A stretch of 64,000 nucleotides of DNA from Marinomonas algarum (GCF_020532605.1 NZ_JAJATW010000014.1:1-64000); one strand, 5' to 3'. Positions 1 through 8,591 are shown, numbered from the stretch's first letter. The notes: a model not told the origin generated them from the letters alone. Numbers and translations are program-made.

Positions 1-124
1 GCTTCATAAAACTCACCGATTCTGCAACTTTTTGGGCCTTACACTGTATTTACAGCAAGATTTAGACATAAACTATCTAATAAAAACACAATAAATTCAA
101 TAGGTTGAGAGTTATTCAGGGACA

Positions 125-190
125 ACTCTTTAGTTTATTGAATCGTTTTTGAATTAAGTTTCCTGTATTTACATCATGGCGGCATTGGCA
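125..190. repeat. Relic copy of the PhyH gene tail and its 3' spacer
   Basis: Positions 162-185 match 1159-1182 exactly for 24 bases. The similarity continues more loosely leftwards, with TTTATTGA followed by an AT-rich stretch in both copies. At 1159-1182 this sequence is the last codons and stop of the PhyH gene plus the start of its spacer. At 162-185, on the minus strand, it still encodes the same AAMM-stop ending, but codons further upstream do not resemble PhyH. It looks like a small duplicated scrap rather than a gene. The rest of 1-275 holds no supported gene. Confidence 0.6.
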
Positions 191-234
191 CTATTCCTGA
201 TAGCACCAATTCAACCTAAAAAATTCACCCAAAT

Positions 235-269
235 AAAAATGCACATGAATTACTTCTATGTGCATTTTT
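235..269 (-). terminator. Intrinsic terminator after the solute-binding gene
   Basis: A perfect 12-bp inverted repeat (arms 235-246 and 258-269, 11-base loop) lies just past the stop codon of the minus-strand binding-protein gene. Read on the minus strand it is followed by a T-rich tail. It probably ends the ABC/PhyH/binding-protein operon. Confidence 0.75.
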
Positions 270-275
270 CGTCAT

Positions 276-1115
276 TTAGATTTTTGGCATTATCGTTTTA
301 ATGTCTTCAACAGTAGGTGCTTGGAAATTATATTTTTTTAACAAAGCATCATATTCTGGTGTTTTGCTATATTCCTCTATGCCTTTTACTAAAGCATTTT
401 TCACCTCATCGTTACCTTTTTTAATACCAAATCCATTTAACACTGGGTAAATTAAGGTGTCTGATGAGATAACGACACGACCACGAAGTTTATCAACCAC
501 ACCACTAGCCACTGCAGCATCCGTCATTTGCGCTTCTACAGAGCCTGATAGCATAGCTTGGGTTGCTTGTGGGTCCGTTGGAAATTCACGAATATGCATT
601 GGCTCTAAACCATTTGCTTCACAATACTCAACCGATACCTTTCGCAGTTCCTGCAACCAACCCGTACCTGCCATGGAGCCAATACTATGACCACAAAGTT
701 CTTCAGGTGTTTTTGGCTGAAAACCGCTGCCTTTCACGGTTAAGATTGAATCACCCGTTTTCAAATAAGGAACCAGATCAATCACTTTCAATCGGTCAGC
801 GGTGATGTACATCGCAGAGGCTAGGATATCAAAACGATTCCCACGTAGGCCTGGAATCAAGTTAGCCCAGCGAGTATCAATGATCTCTGCCTTTCTACCC
901 ATCACTTTGCTTAAGCCAGCTAAAAACTCAATATCAAAGCCCGCCGGTTTGTTGTTTTCCATATATTCATATGGAAAAAACGTAACGTCAGACCCGACGA
1001 TAATTTTACCAGGCTCTTTAAATGCCATGACGCTCATAGAGCTTAGGGAAAACACCGCACCCACAACACCAACAGCCAGAGTACGAGTCATTAATTTCTT
1101 TGTATAATTAAACAT
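276..1115 (-). CDS. Amino-acid-type ABC transporter substrate-binding protein
   Basis: Periplasmic solute receptor of the SBP_bac_3 family, 279 aa, the usual size. It has an N-terminal hydrophobic signal peptide (about residues 9-30, probable cleavage after VMA) and the family signature GFDIEFLAGL near residue 60. It should deliver a polar amino acid or similar small nitrogen compound to the permease-ATPase encoded at 2064-3584. It is the last gene of a three-gene minus-strand operon, 50 bp after the PhyH gene. The ATG at 1115 has a GAGAG ribosome site. The ligand cannot be read from sequence. Confidence 0.88.
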   Translation of the reverse strand: MFNYTKKLMTRTLAVGVVGAVFSLSSMSVMAFKEPGKIIVGSDVTFFPYEYMENNKPAGFDIEFLAGLSKVMGRKAEIIDTRWANLIPGLRGNRFDILASAMYITADRLKVIDLVPYLKTGDSILTVKGSGFQPKTPEELCGHSIGSMAGTGWLQELRKVSVEYCEANGLEPMHIREFPTDPQATQAMLSGSVEAQMTDAAVASGVVDKLRGRVVISSDTLIYPVLNGFGIKKGNDEVKNALVKGIEEYSKTPEYDALLKKYNFQAPTVEDIKTIMPKI

Positions 1116-1165
1116 TTTTACTCTCTTCAGTTTATTGAGTCATTTTTTAATTGAATTGCCTGTAT

Positions 1166-2038
1166 TTACATCATGGCGGCATCGGTGCCGTCTTGCTGTA
1201 CAAAGAAGGAAGCGCCTTTGGGTTTTGTCGGCAAACGCAATGTATTTGGGGTGATGCGTGTTTCGCCACTCTCTTTACCCCACACAATTTCCCCGGTATG
1301 CACACTAGGCAATGGGTTTTCGCCTAGTGGCACAGCATCTTCTGCGGCATAGACGTTGATAAAAATAGTGCGTGGCAGCTCAGTTTCATTAGGACTAGAA
1401 GCATGCAGTAAACGAGAATGCATAAAGCACACAGAACCGGCTGGGCCGTAACAAGAAACAGGATTTTGACACAGCGCTTGCTGCACTTCTTCTGTGACAG
1501 TGCCTGTAAAGCGATTGTCTTGCCAATGGGAGAAGAGCTCCCCTTTATGACTGCCAGGAACCACTTGAAGTGGTCCGTTTTCTAGTGTCACTTCCCCAAC
1601 CATTAACAACGCGGTAACAAGGTCATCGTTAGTATGTGGCGTAAATGGGAAATCTTGATGCCATTTCACTTGGGTCGCCGTATGAGGCAATTTAGAGTTC
1701 ACCTTACTATGATGTAAACGCGCACCATGATGACCGATCAGTTGACCTGCAATCTGCGCCACTCTTGATTTCAATGCTGTCTCTTTATAAATTTCAGAGA
1801 TCTCAGTAGGTGATGTAATTCGGCGCAACGAAGGATGATCTGCACTGTGATCGCCTTCTATATCAAAGCGGGCTCGACCATCTAATGTCTCACCCCAAGG
1901 CGCTTGATGCTGACGACTTTCTTCTACCCAGCCATCAAATTCGTTCTGTAATGCTGAAATTTCCTCTGCTGTGAGTACATTTTCAATCACTAAAAAACCT
2001 TGTTCGTGATATTTATCTATTTGCCATTGCTCAATCAT
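1166..2038 (-). CDS. Phytanoyl-CoA dioxygenase (PhyH) family protein
   Basis: Predicted Fe(II)/2-oxoglutarate dioxygenase of the PhyH family. Counting from an in-frame ATG four codons upstream (2050), the iron ligands are H131-x-D133 and H216, with R227 as the probable 2-oxoglutarate-binding arginine. The start is set at 2038 because GGAGAG lies at the right distance before it. The EctD ectoine-hydroxylase signature is not seen, so ectoine is unlikely as substrate. It sits between an ABC permease-ATPase and its binding protein, so it probably hydroxylates the imported compound or a product of it. The substrate is unknown. Confidence 0.82.
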   Translation of the reverse strand: MIEQWQIDKYHEQGFLVIENVLTAEEISALQNEFDGWVEESRQHQAPWGETLDGRARFDIEGDHSADHPSLRRITSPTEISEIYKETALKSRVAQIAGQLIGHHGARLHHSKVNSKLPHTATQVKWHQDFPFTPHTNDDLVTALLMVGEVTLENGPLQVVPGSHKGELFSHWQDNRFTGTVTEEVQQALCQNPVSCYGPAGSVCFMHSRLLHASSPNETELPRTIFINVYAAEDAVPLGENPLPSVHTGEIVWGKESGETRITPNTLRLPTKPKGASFFVQQDGTDAAMM

Positions 2039-2063
2039 TTTGCTCTCCATTCTTATCTTGTCA

Positions 2064-3584
2064 TTAGTGCAAAGTAACGTCTTTTAAGAAGGTCTCAACA
2101 CGGGTGTTTTTACCCTCTCGTAACTCTTGAGGCGTGTCATCGCAAACCACCCGCCCTTTTTCCATAAATACAATTCGATCGGACACCTTGAAAGCGAAGT
2201 TCATTTCATGAGTAACAATCACCATGGTGATGCCTTCACGAGCGAGGTCTTCAATCACTTGCAGTACTTCGTTAACTTTTTCAGGGTCTAGAGCCGATGT
2301 TGGCTCATCAAACAACATAATCTGAGGACGCATCATGAGTGCTCGTGCAATCGCAACTCGTTGCTGTTGCCCACCCGATAATTGATGCGGGTATTTCCAT
2401 ACATGATCTAACATGCCGACTTTGTTCAGTAGTTGATAAGCTTGCATTTCTAATTCAGCTTTCGTTCCCATCTTGTGGTAGCGAGGTGCCAGCAATAAGT
2501 TTTCAAGCACTGTTAAATGAGGGAAGAGGTTAAAGCTTTGAAACACCATTCCGATCTTAGTTCTATGCTCGACGTGTTCCACTATTTGTGACTTGCTGTT
2601 GCTATGTTTCAGTAATTTCAAAAATGGCTGACCATTGATTTTGATTTCACCTTCATTCAACTCTTCAAGACCATTTAATAATCGAATTAATGTTGTTTTT
2701 CCTGAGCCGGATGGCCCAATAACAGAGATAACTTCACCGGAATGCACACTCAGATCTACGGCTCCGAGCACTTCTACATTGTTATAAGCCTTGTGTAATT
2801 TCGTTGCCTGTAAAGCAGGCCCATCAATTTCAACGGCTGGGGTGACAGGTAATGCTGGCGCAGCATTGACTTCGGCAATGAACTCGTCAGAAGGTTGACG
2901 AGTTTTGCTACCTTTAGTGACATCAAGATAGTTTTCCAACCGCTTAAGGATAAAATCAAATATGGTTACAATGGCGACGTAATACACGGCAACGGCAGCC
3001 ATGGTCTCTAACACCAAAAAGTTCTGTGTATAAAGACGCTGCCCCACCATCAAGATCTCCGTCAAAGAAATAACTGAAACCAGAGAAGTCAGCTTAACAA
3101 TAGCAACAAACTCATTAGAGAGTGCAGGCAGAGCAACACGTATTGCTTGAGGAATAACAATGAGCCACTGAGCGCCAACGAAACGAATACCTAATGCTTG
3201 AGCGGCCTCGCCTTGACCTTTATGTATAGACAATAATCCACCACGATGAATTTCAGCAATATAAGCACTTTCACACATCACCATGGCAATTAAGCCGGCC
3301 CAGAATGGGTCAGCCAAAAACGCTCCGGATCCTGGCAATACCACAGGCAAGTTATAAACAAAAATAAGCAATACCAATAATGGCATACTTCGAAACAACC
3401 AAATATAGAAGCTAGATGCTCCACGAAATAATACAAATTTAGATTGTTTTCCTATTGCTAAAATAAAACCGAAAATGATGCCAATTATCCAACTTGCTAC
3501 ACTGAGTTTAACAACCATCCAGCTCGCTACCCAAAAGTCAGATAGGCTGAATAAACTTGCCATGTAACTCCAATCAAACACCAT
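2064..3584 (-). CDS. Fused permease and ATPase of an amino-acid ABC importer
   Basis: A 506-aa fusion of two subunits usually encoded separately. Residues 1-225 are a HisM/GlnP-type permease with several membrane helices and an EAA loop near 126-149. After a linker rich in Ala and Pro, residues 255-506 form a GlnQ/HisP-type ATPase: Walker A GPSGSGKTT at 290-298, signature LSGGQ at 402-406, Walker B IMLFDE at 422-427. No frameshift is visible, so the fusion looks genuine. It is the first gene of the minus-strand operon, with PhyH and the binding protein downstream. It is transcribed divergently from the LysR gene at 3961, its likely regulator. Confidence 0.92.
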   Translation of the reverse strand: MVFDWSYMASLFSLSDFWVASWMVVKLSVASWIIGIIFGFILAIGKQSKFVLFRGASSFYIWLFRSMPLLVLLIFVYNLPVVLPGSGAFLADPFWAGLIAMVMCESAYIAEIHRGGLLSIHKGQGEAAQALGIRFVGAQWLIVIPQAIRVALPALSNEFVAIVKLTSLVSVISLTEILMVGQRLYTQNFLVLETMAAVAVYYVAIVTIFDFILKRLENYLDVTKGSKTRQPSDEFIAEVNAAPALPVTPAVEIDGPALQATKLHKAYNNVEVLGAVDLSVHSGEVISVIGPSGSGKTTLIRLLNGLEELNEGEIKINGQPFLKLLKHSNSKSQIVEHVEHRTKIGMVFQSFNLFPHLTVLENLLLAPRYHKMGTKAELEMQAYQLLNKVGMLDHVWKYPHQLSGGQQQRVAIARALMMRPQIMLFDEPTSALDPEKVNEVLQVIEDLAREGITMVIVTHEMNFAFKVSDRIVFMEKGRVVCDDTPQELREGKNTRVETFLKDVTLH

Positions 3585-3960
3585 ATACTGCCACCTTAAC
3601 GAAAACTAAAATATAAAATAAAAAAGTTGAATATTAAAACGCTTTTGTTCGTAAATTCTGCAATTACTATGTGTCGAGATATAGATCAGAGGCAATTATT
3701 ATTTTCTTTTCTTCTAGTTTTAAAAAAACTATCTAGTTTGAATTATTAACAACATTTCGCCCCAAAAAAGGTCAGCCCTACCCAAAATGATGCATAACTC
3801 TCCTTTACCATGATATTTCTATTAAAAAAATCGAATGGCGTTCACCATAATAGGTCACTCTAAAAAGGTAACGAAAAGAAAATAGTCTATGGCACACACT
3901 TTGCTTAGTTAAAAAATAGGTGAAATAGGAAACTGACAATATTTTTTAGATAGGACGAAC
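3585..3960. other. Divergent regulatory region, no gene
   Basis: 376 bp between the ABC operon and the LysR gene. It is AT-rich and has no coding potential that I can support. It carries a sigma-54 promoter reading rightwards (separate entry). It should also carry the leftward promoter of the ABC operon, for which no clear sigma-54 or sigma-70 match stood out. A weak C-rich/G-rich dyad near 3756-3773 is too poor to call an NtrC site. Confidence 0.6.
3890..3905 (+). promoter_or_regulatory. Sigma-54 (RpoN) promoter before the LysR gene
   Basis: TGGCAC at 3890-3895 and TTGCT at 3901-3905. The GG (3891-3892) and GC (3903-3904) dinucleotides are exactly 12 bp apart, as in known -24/-12 elements. 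Transcription would start near 3916 and enter the LysR gene at 3961. Sigma-54 promoters need an activator such as NtrC, which would fit nitrogen control of this locus. Confidence 0.72.
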
Positions 3961-4887
3961 ATGAAAAACTTCACACTCAAACAACTGCATTATTTTTCTA
4001 CTGTTGTGGAAACACAAAGCATCGCCGAAGCATCAAGGAAACTGCACATCGCGCAACCTTCTATTTCTATTGCCATTAAAAATTTGGAATACACCTTTGG
4101 TCAGCAGCTATTAATTCGTCACCACGCCCAAGGCGTTTCCCTGACACCTGATGGCCGACGGTTCTATGATAAAGCGAGAGAGTTACTGCGCTTGTCTCAT
4201 GAATTTGAACAAAACACCCTAGGTGACGGCGAGCAAGCCAGCGGCAAGATTTCCATTGGCAGCTTTGAATCGGTTGCCCCCTTATACATTCCAAAGCTTA
4301 TCGCAGGCTTTAAAAAGATCTACCCAGATATAGAGATAGAGCTCCATGATGGGCAGCAGCATGAGATTATGGTGGGATTGCATCGGGGCCAGTTTGACCT
4401 AGCCTTTTTATACGATTTAGAGCTCGGCAACTCCATTCGTAAGGAAGCCCTTAACGCGCCTCACAAGCCTTATGCTTTATTACCGGTTGATCACCCACTG
4501 GCACAAAAAGGCACCGTCAGTTTAGTGGCGTTAAGCAGAGAGCCCATGATACTGCTGGATGTTATTCCAAGCCGAAATTACTTTTTGAGTTTATTTACAG
4601 AAAAAGGCCTGCGTCCGACGGTTGCCTATACTTCTCCCTCTATTGAAATGGTGAGATGTATGGTGGGTCAAGGCCAAGGATTTTCTTTATTAGTCACACG
4701 ACCCAGCACACATATCACTTATGATGGAAAAGAAATTGCCTATGTTGAAATAGAAGACGATATGGAAGACTCGGCCTTAATTATGGCTTATTTAAAAAAC
4801 AATGAACCCACTCTACCAGCACGTTTATTTATGGACTTTTGCCGAGAATATGATTTAGACATCTCTAAAAATACCTCTAAAAATTAA
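3961..4887 (+). CDS. LysR-family transcriptional regulator
   Basis: 308-aa LysR-type regulator. The N-terminal winged helix-turn-helix is at about residues 1-60 (LKQLHYFSTVVE, then SIAEASRKLHIAQPSIS), followed by a LysR substrate-binding domain from about 90 to 295. It lies between the divergent ABC/PhyH operon and the downstream monooxygenase-Rid-DUF1028-M20 genes, so it most likely controls one or both. A sigma-54 promoter lies 55-70 bp upstream, which is unusual for a LysR gene. The inducer is unknown. Confidence 0.88.
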   Translation: MKNFTLKQLHYFSTVVETQSIAEASRKLHIAQPSISIAIKNLEYTFGQQLLIRHHAQGVSLTPDGRRFYDKARELLRLSHEFEQNTLGDGEQASGKISIGSFESVAPLYIPKLIAGFKKIYPDIEIELHDGQQHEIMVGLHRGQFDLAFLYDLELGNSIRKEALNAPHKPYALLPVDHPLAQKGTVSLVALSREPMILLDVIPSRNYFLSLFTEKGLRPTVAYTSPSIEMVRCMVGQGQGFSLLVTRPSTHITYDGKEIAYVEIEDDMEDSALIMAYLKNNEPTLPARLFMDFCREYDLDISKNTSKN

Positions 4888-5058
4888 TATAATGGGAAAC
4901 AATAAAAAACAGTGGAAAACAACCTTATAAAATATTTTTCCTATTTAGTTCGTATATTTATAATAATTTACTGTGACTATTTGCTGCCATATTCTTAAAT
5001 CATCTTTTAATGAACATTTTACGTTCGGCATGAACCTAGTATAAAAAGGTGTACTTAC

Positions 5059-6324
5059 ATGACAGCAAATATAATTGAAATCGATACGCTCATCGTTGGC
5101 GCTGGACAAGCCGGTATCGCCATGAGCGAACACTTAAGTAAGCTGGAAATCCCACATCTTATTCTAGAAAAGAACCGCGTAGCCGAAGCATGGCGCAGCG
5201 GTCGTTGGGACTCACTGGTCGCAAATGGCCCAGCGTGGCATGACCGTTTTCCCGGTATGCTTTTCCCAGATGCGGATCAAGACAGTTTTGTCCCCAAAGA
5301 CAAGGTCGCTGATTACTTTAATGAGTATGTCAACCATTTCAATCTTCCCGTCAAAACAGGCGTTGAAGTACTCAGTGTGGTCAAAAACGATCAAACAAGT
5401 GGGTTTACTGTCACTACATCAGAAGGTGTCTACAAAATACAACACCTCGTGTCAGCAACGGGCCCCTTCCAAACACCGATCATTCCGGCTATTGTACCAA
5501 CGGTAGAAGATCTTCATCAGATTCACTCAGCCGCTTACCGCAACCCTGAATCACTGCCAGAAGGCGGTATCATGGTCGTTGGCGCTGGCTCTTCTGGGGT
5601 ACAAATTGCTGATGAACTACAACGTGCAGGCAGAGACGTTTACCTTTCCGTAGGGCCACACGATCGTCCACCTCGTAGCTACCGCGGCCGCGACTTCGTA
5701 TGGTGGTTGGGTGTATTAGGCCTATGGGATGCTGCTGCGACAGAGCCGGGTAAAGAGCATGTTACGATTGCCGTTAGTGGTGCACATGGCGGTAAAACCA
5801 TTGATTTCCGCGAATTGGCAGCACAAGGACTAAACCTAGTAGGTCGTACTGCATCGTTTGAGGGTCATACTGTGACCTTCTCTAATGACTTAGCAGACAA
5901 TATTCGCGCTGGTGATGAGAACTACTTATCCCTCTTATCACGCGCTGATGACTATATTCTTGCTAATGGATTGGATTTACCTGAAGAGCCAGAAGCCCAC
6001 AACCTACTACCAGATCCAGATTGCATGACGCACCCTACTTTTACGTTGGATTTGAAAGAAGCAGGCATCAACACCATCATTTGGGCAACAGGCTACGCTA
6101 CGGACTACAGCTGGTTAAAAGTCGATGCCTTCGATGAAAACAACCAACCCAAGCATCATCGCGGTGTCTCTAGCGAACAAGGTATCTATTTCTTAGGCCT
6201 GCCTTGGTTATCTCGTCGCGGATCGTCGTTTATTTGGGGGGTGTGGCACGATGCAAAATACATCGCTGACCAAATCAACATTCAACGCCAATACCAACAA
6301 TACGAAACGACACAGGAAGCGTAA
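5059..6324 (+). CDS. Flavin-containing monooxygenase-like FAD/NAD(P)H oxidoreductase
   Basis: 421-aa single-component flavoprotein of the FMO/Baeyer-Villiger class. It has two Rossmann GxGxxG motifs: GAGQAG at residues 14-19 for FAD and GAGSSG at 175-180 for NADPH. WATGYATDYSW near the C-terminus is the typical FMO ATG motif. It should use NADPH and O2 to oxygenate a small substrate. It is the first gene of a tight operon with Rid, DUF1028 and M20 genes (2-bp and shorter gaps), so the product probably needs deamination or hydrolysis. A flavin oxygenase beside a Rid protein recalls the rut pyrimidine pathway, but RutA belongs to another family. Confidence 0.85.
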   Translation: MTANIIEIDTLIVGAGQAGIAMSEHLSKLEIPHLILEKNRVAEAWRSGRWDSLVANGPAWHDRFPGMLFPDADQDSFVPKDKVADYFNEYVNHFNLPVKTGVEVLSVVKNDQTSGFTVTTSEGVYKIQHLVSATGPFQTPIIPAIVPTVEDLHQIHSAAYRNPESLPEGGIMVVGAGSSGVQIADELQRAGRDVYLSVGPHDRPPRSYRGRDFVWWLGVLGLWDAAATEPGKEHVTIAVSGAHGGKTIDFRELAAQGLNLVGRTASFEGHTVTFSNDLADNIRAGDENYLSLLSRADDYILANGLDLPEEPEAHNLLPDPDCMTHPTFTLDLKEAGINTIIWATGYATDYSWLKVDAFDENNQPKHHRGVSSEQGIYFLGLPWLSRRGSSFIWGVWHDAKYIADQINIQRQYQQYETTQEA

Positions 6325-6326
6325 TC

Positions 6327-6746
6327 ATGCCAACACATACTCGTATCAGAATGTTTAACACCAAAGAGACCTACCCAAATCAGTCTCTCGATAATGACCT
6401 ATGCCAAGCGGTTGTAGCGGGTAATACAGTGTATGTCCGCGGTCAAATCGGCACCAACTTTGATGGTGAACTGGTCGGTCTTGGTGATCCAAGAGCACAA
6501 ACTGAACAAGCAATGAAGAACATCAAACAACTGCTTGAAGAAGCGGGCAGTGATATGTCTCACATTGTGAAAACCACAACCTACATTACGGATCCACGTT
6601 TTCGTGAAGCGGTTTACCTAGAAGCGGGGCGTTGGCTAAAAGGTGTTTTTCCTATCTCTACAGGCTTGGTTGTATCAGGATTGGCACAACCAGAATGGCT
6701 GGTCGAAATCGACGTGATCGCCGTTATTCCAGACGAAAAAGACTAG
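6327..6746 (+). CDS. RidA/YjgF-family protein, atypical subfamily
   Basis: 139-aa Rid (YER057c/UK114) protein. Classic RidA hydrolyses enamine/imine intermediates using a conserved Arg near position 105 in a P-x-R-S context. Here the matching segment is FPISTGLVV, so that Arg appears to be replaced by Ser. This suggests membership of a Rid subfamily that lacks imine deaminase activity. It begins 2 bp after the monooxygenase stop and is followed within 8 bp by the DUF1028 gene, so it is translationally linked to the pathway. Its role could be hydrolysis or handling of an unstable oxygenation product; this is inference. Confidence 0.85.
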   Translation: MPTHTRIRMFNTKETYPNQSLDNDLCQAVVAGNTVYVRGQIGTNFDGELVGLGDPRAQTEQAMKNIKQLLEEAGSDMSHIVKTTTYITDPRFREAVYLEAGRWLKGVFPISTGLVVSGLAQPEWLVEIDVIAVIPDEKD

Positions 6747-6754
6747 GAGACGTT

Positions 6755-7429
6755 ATGACTATTTCTATTGCGGCGTATTGCCCAGAAACGGGCCAACTGG
6801 GTATCGCTATTAGCTCATCGAGCATTGCTGTGGGCGCACGCTGCCCATGGCTTATGGCGGGCGTCGGCGCTGTATCCAGCCAAAATATTACGCTGCCGGC
6901 CTTAGGCCAAAAAGTCCTCGAAAACCTTGAGCAAGGATTGACGCCTGATAAAGCCCTTAAAACTGCGTTGTCTAATGATAAGTTCAGCGCGTATCGCCAG
7001 GTCACTGTGATAAACCCTCAAGGGGAAAGCGCTTGTTTCAGTGGTACAGAAACATTAGGCATTCACAACATGGTGCAATCAGCCCATTGTGTTGCAGCGG
7101 GTAACATGCTGGCCAAGACCGATGTAATCGACGCTATGGTCGATGCCTTCGAAGCGTCAACAGGCGAGCTCACGAGTCGTTTAATTACTGCTTTGGCCGC
7201 TGGTATTGATCATGGCGGGGAAGCGGGTCCTGTTCACTCTGCGGCGGTCAAAGTCGTCGACGATTATACTTGGCCTCTGGTTGACTTAAGAGTAGATTGG
7301 GCAGAAGAAGACCCAATCGCACAGTTATCAAGTCTGTGGAAAGATTACGAACCACAAATGCAAGCTTACGTGACTCGCGCTCTTGATCCACGTGAAGCCC
7401 CTAGCTACGGTGTGCCTGGCAATGAGTAA
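6755..7429 (+). CDS. DUF1028 family protein (putative Ntn-hydrolase fold)
   Basis: 224-aa DUF1028 protein. The start is the ATG at 6755, preceded by AGGAG, not the longer open frame overlapping the Rid gene. The N-terminal TISIAAYCPETGQLGIAI and the SSSIAVG and NITLPALG segments are family hallmarks. DUF1028 proteins are predicted to resemble Ntn hydrolases, which cleave amide bonds. The gene overlaps the next one (the M20 ATG at 7422 lies before the TAA at 7427), showing translational coupling. Biochemical function is unestablished; amide hydrolysis in the surrounding pathway is my inference. Confidence 0.82.
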   Translation: MTISIAAYCPETGQLGIAISSSSIAVGARCPWLMAGVGAVSSQNITLPALGQKVLENLEQGLTPDKALKTALSNDKFSAYRQVTVINPQGESACFSGTETLGIHNMVQSAHCVAAGNMLAKTDVIDAMVDAFEASTGELTSRLITALAAGIDHGGEAGPVHSAAVKVVDDYTWPLVDLRVDWAEEDPIAQLSSLWKDYEPQMQAYVTRALDPREAPSYGVPGNE

Positions 7430-8591
7430 CACGACACTTTCCACACCACTTCGTTCACTGCTCAGTCAGCTGTTGTCGCTAGACACGACCAGTCGTGAGT
7501 CGAACCTTGCACTCATTGAGTTGATTCAAGATTACTTGGGTCAGCTGGGTCTGGAGTCTACCCTCGTATTCAATGACGAACGCACCAAGGCGAATCTTTA
7601 CGCACGCCTTGGGCCAGACGGTGACGGCGGTGTCATGTTGTCAGGTCATACTGACGTGGTGCCGGTGGACGGCCAAGCTTGGACTCATCCGCCTTTTGAA
7701 CTCACCGAACAAGACGGAAAATGTTACGGGCGTGGCAGCGCCGACATGAAAGGATTTATTGCCTGCGTATTAGAAGCCGTACCCCAATTTCTAAGCACTG
7801 ACTTACGTATGCCATTGTATCTCGCTTTTTCATACGATGAAGAAGTTGGATGCTTGGGAGTTCGTAGTTTAATCGATCATATTCGCGCTTCCGCCGAAAA
7901 GCCCGCCATGTGCATTATTGGTGAGCCAACGAGCATGAAGCCTGTGTATGGTCATAAAGGCAAGGTCGCTATGCGCTGTAATGTACAAGGTCATGCTTGC
8001 CATTCCGCTTATGCGCCGGAAGGCGTCAATGCTATCGAATACGCGGCCAAGTTGATTCACAAGCTCACTGAATTATCTGAGCCATTGAAGCAACACCTAG
8101 ACAACCGTTTTGATCCGCCTTACAGCACCTTACAAACCGGCCTTATTAAAGGTGGAGCAGCGTTAAATATTGTCCCAGAACATTGCTCGTTTGATATTGA
8201 AATGCGCTACTTACCTGAGACAAACGTGACTCATACCTTTAATGAATTACAGCATTATGCAGCAAGTACCTTAGAGCCTGCTATGCAATCTGTTCATGAC
8301 AAATCCAACATCCAATTTGAGTCCCTCGCGGCCTACCCGCCTCTACTAACAGACCCTCAATCTGAATTTGCACAGTGGTTATCATCATGGAGCAACAGCA
8401 CAGAGTTTGAGACAGTGGCATTTGGCACCGAAGGCGGCCTCTTCGATGAAGCTGGCGTGGCCACATTAGTATGTGGGCCGGGAAGCATGGAGCAAGGTCA
8501 CAAACCTGATGAATTTGTTGCCATAGAGCAACTGAATGCTTGCTCCGCGATGCTACATGAATTGTGTGACTGGATGAGTAAAAAAGGCTAA
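7422..8591 (+). CDS. M20 family deacylase, ArgE-like
   Basis: 389-aa zinc-dependent M20 amidohydrolase most like acetylornithine deacetylase (ArgE/DapE). Metal-site motifs are SGHTDVVPVDG (H76, D78), GRGSADMKGF (D108) and SYDEEVGC (E140/E141), with a later EGGLF segment. The start at 7422 overlaps the stop of DUF1028, so the longer upstream frame is rejected. Because it is embedded in a catabolic operon with monooxygenase, Rid and DUF1028 genes, it probably cleaves an N-acyl intermediate rather than serving arginine biosynthesis. A strong hairpin follows at 8611. Confidence 0.85.
   Translation: MSNTTLSTPLRSLLSQLLSLDTTSRESNLALIELIQDYLGQLGLESTLVFNDERTKANLYARLGPDGDGGVMLSGHTDVVPVDGQAWTHPPFELTEQDGKCYGRGSADMKGFIACVLEAVPQFLSTDLRMPLYLAFSYDEEVGCLGVRSLIDHIRASAEKPAMCIIGEPTSMKPVYGHKGKVAMRCNVQGHACHSAYAPEGVNAIEYAAKLIHKLTELSEPLKQHLDNRFDPPYSTLQTGLIKGGAALNIVPEHCSFDIEMRYLPETNVTHTFNELQHYAASTLEPAMQSVHDKSNIQFESLAAYPPLLTDPQSEFAQWLSSWSNSTEFETVAFGTEGGLFDEAGVATLVCGPGSMEQGHKPDEFVAIEQLNACSAMLHELCDWMSKKG

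Noticed and set aside
184..202. TTGGCAC near 185 resembling a sigma-54 -24 element
   Set aside because: The dinucleotide 12 bp further is GA, not GC, and no plus-strand gene follows closely.
1166..2038. Ectoine hydroxylase EctD
   Set aside because: The PhyH fold and iron ligands match, but the EctD ectoine-binding signature is not present and no ect genes are nearby.
7422..8591. Biosynthetic acetylornithine deacetylase argE
   Set aside because: Sequence is ArgE-like, but the gene is translationally coupled to a catabolic operon and no arginine genes are present.
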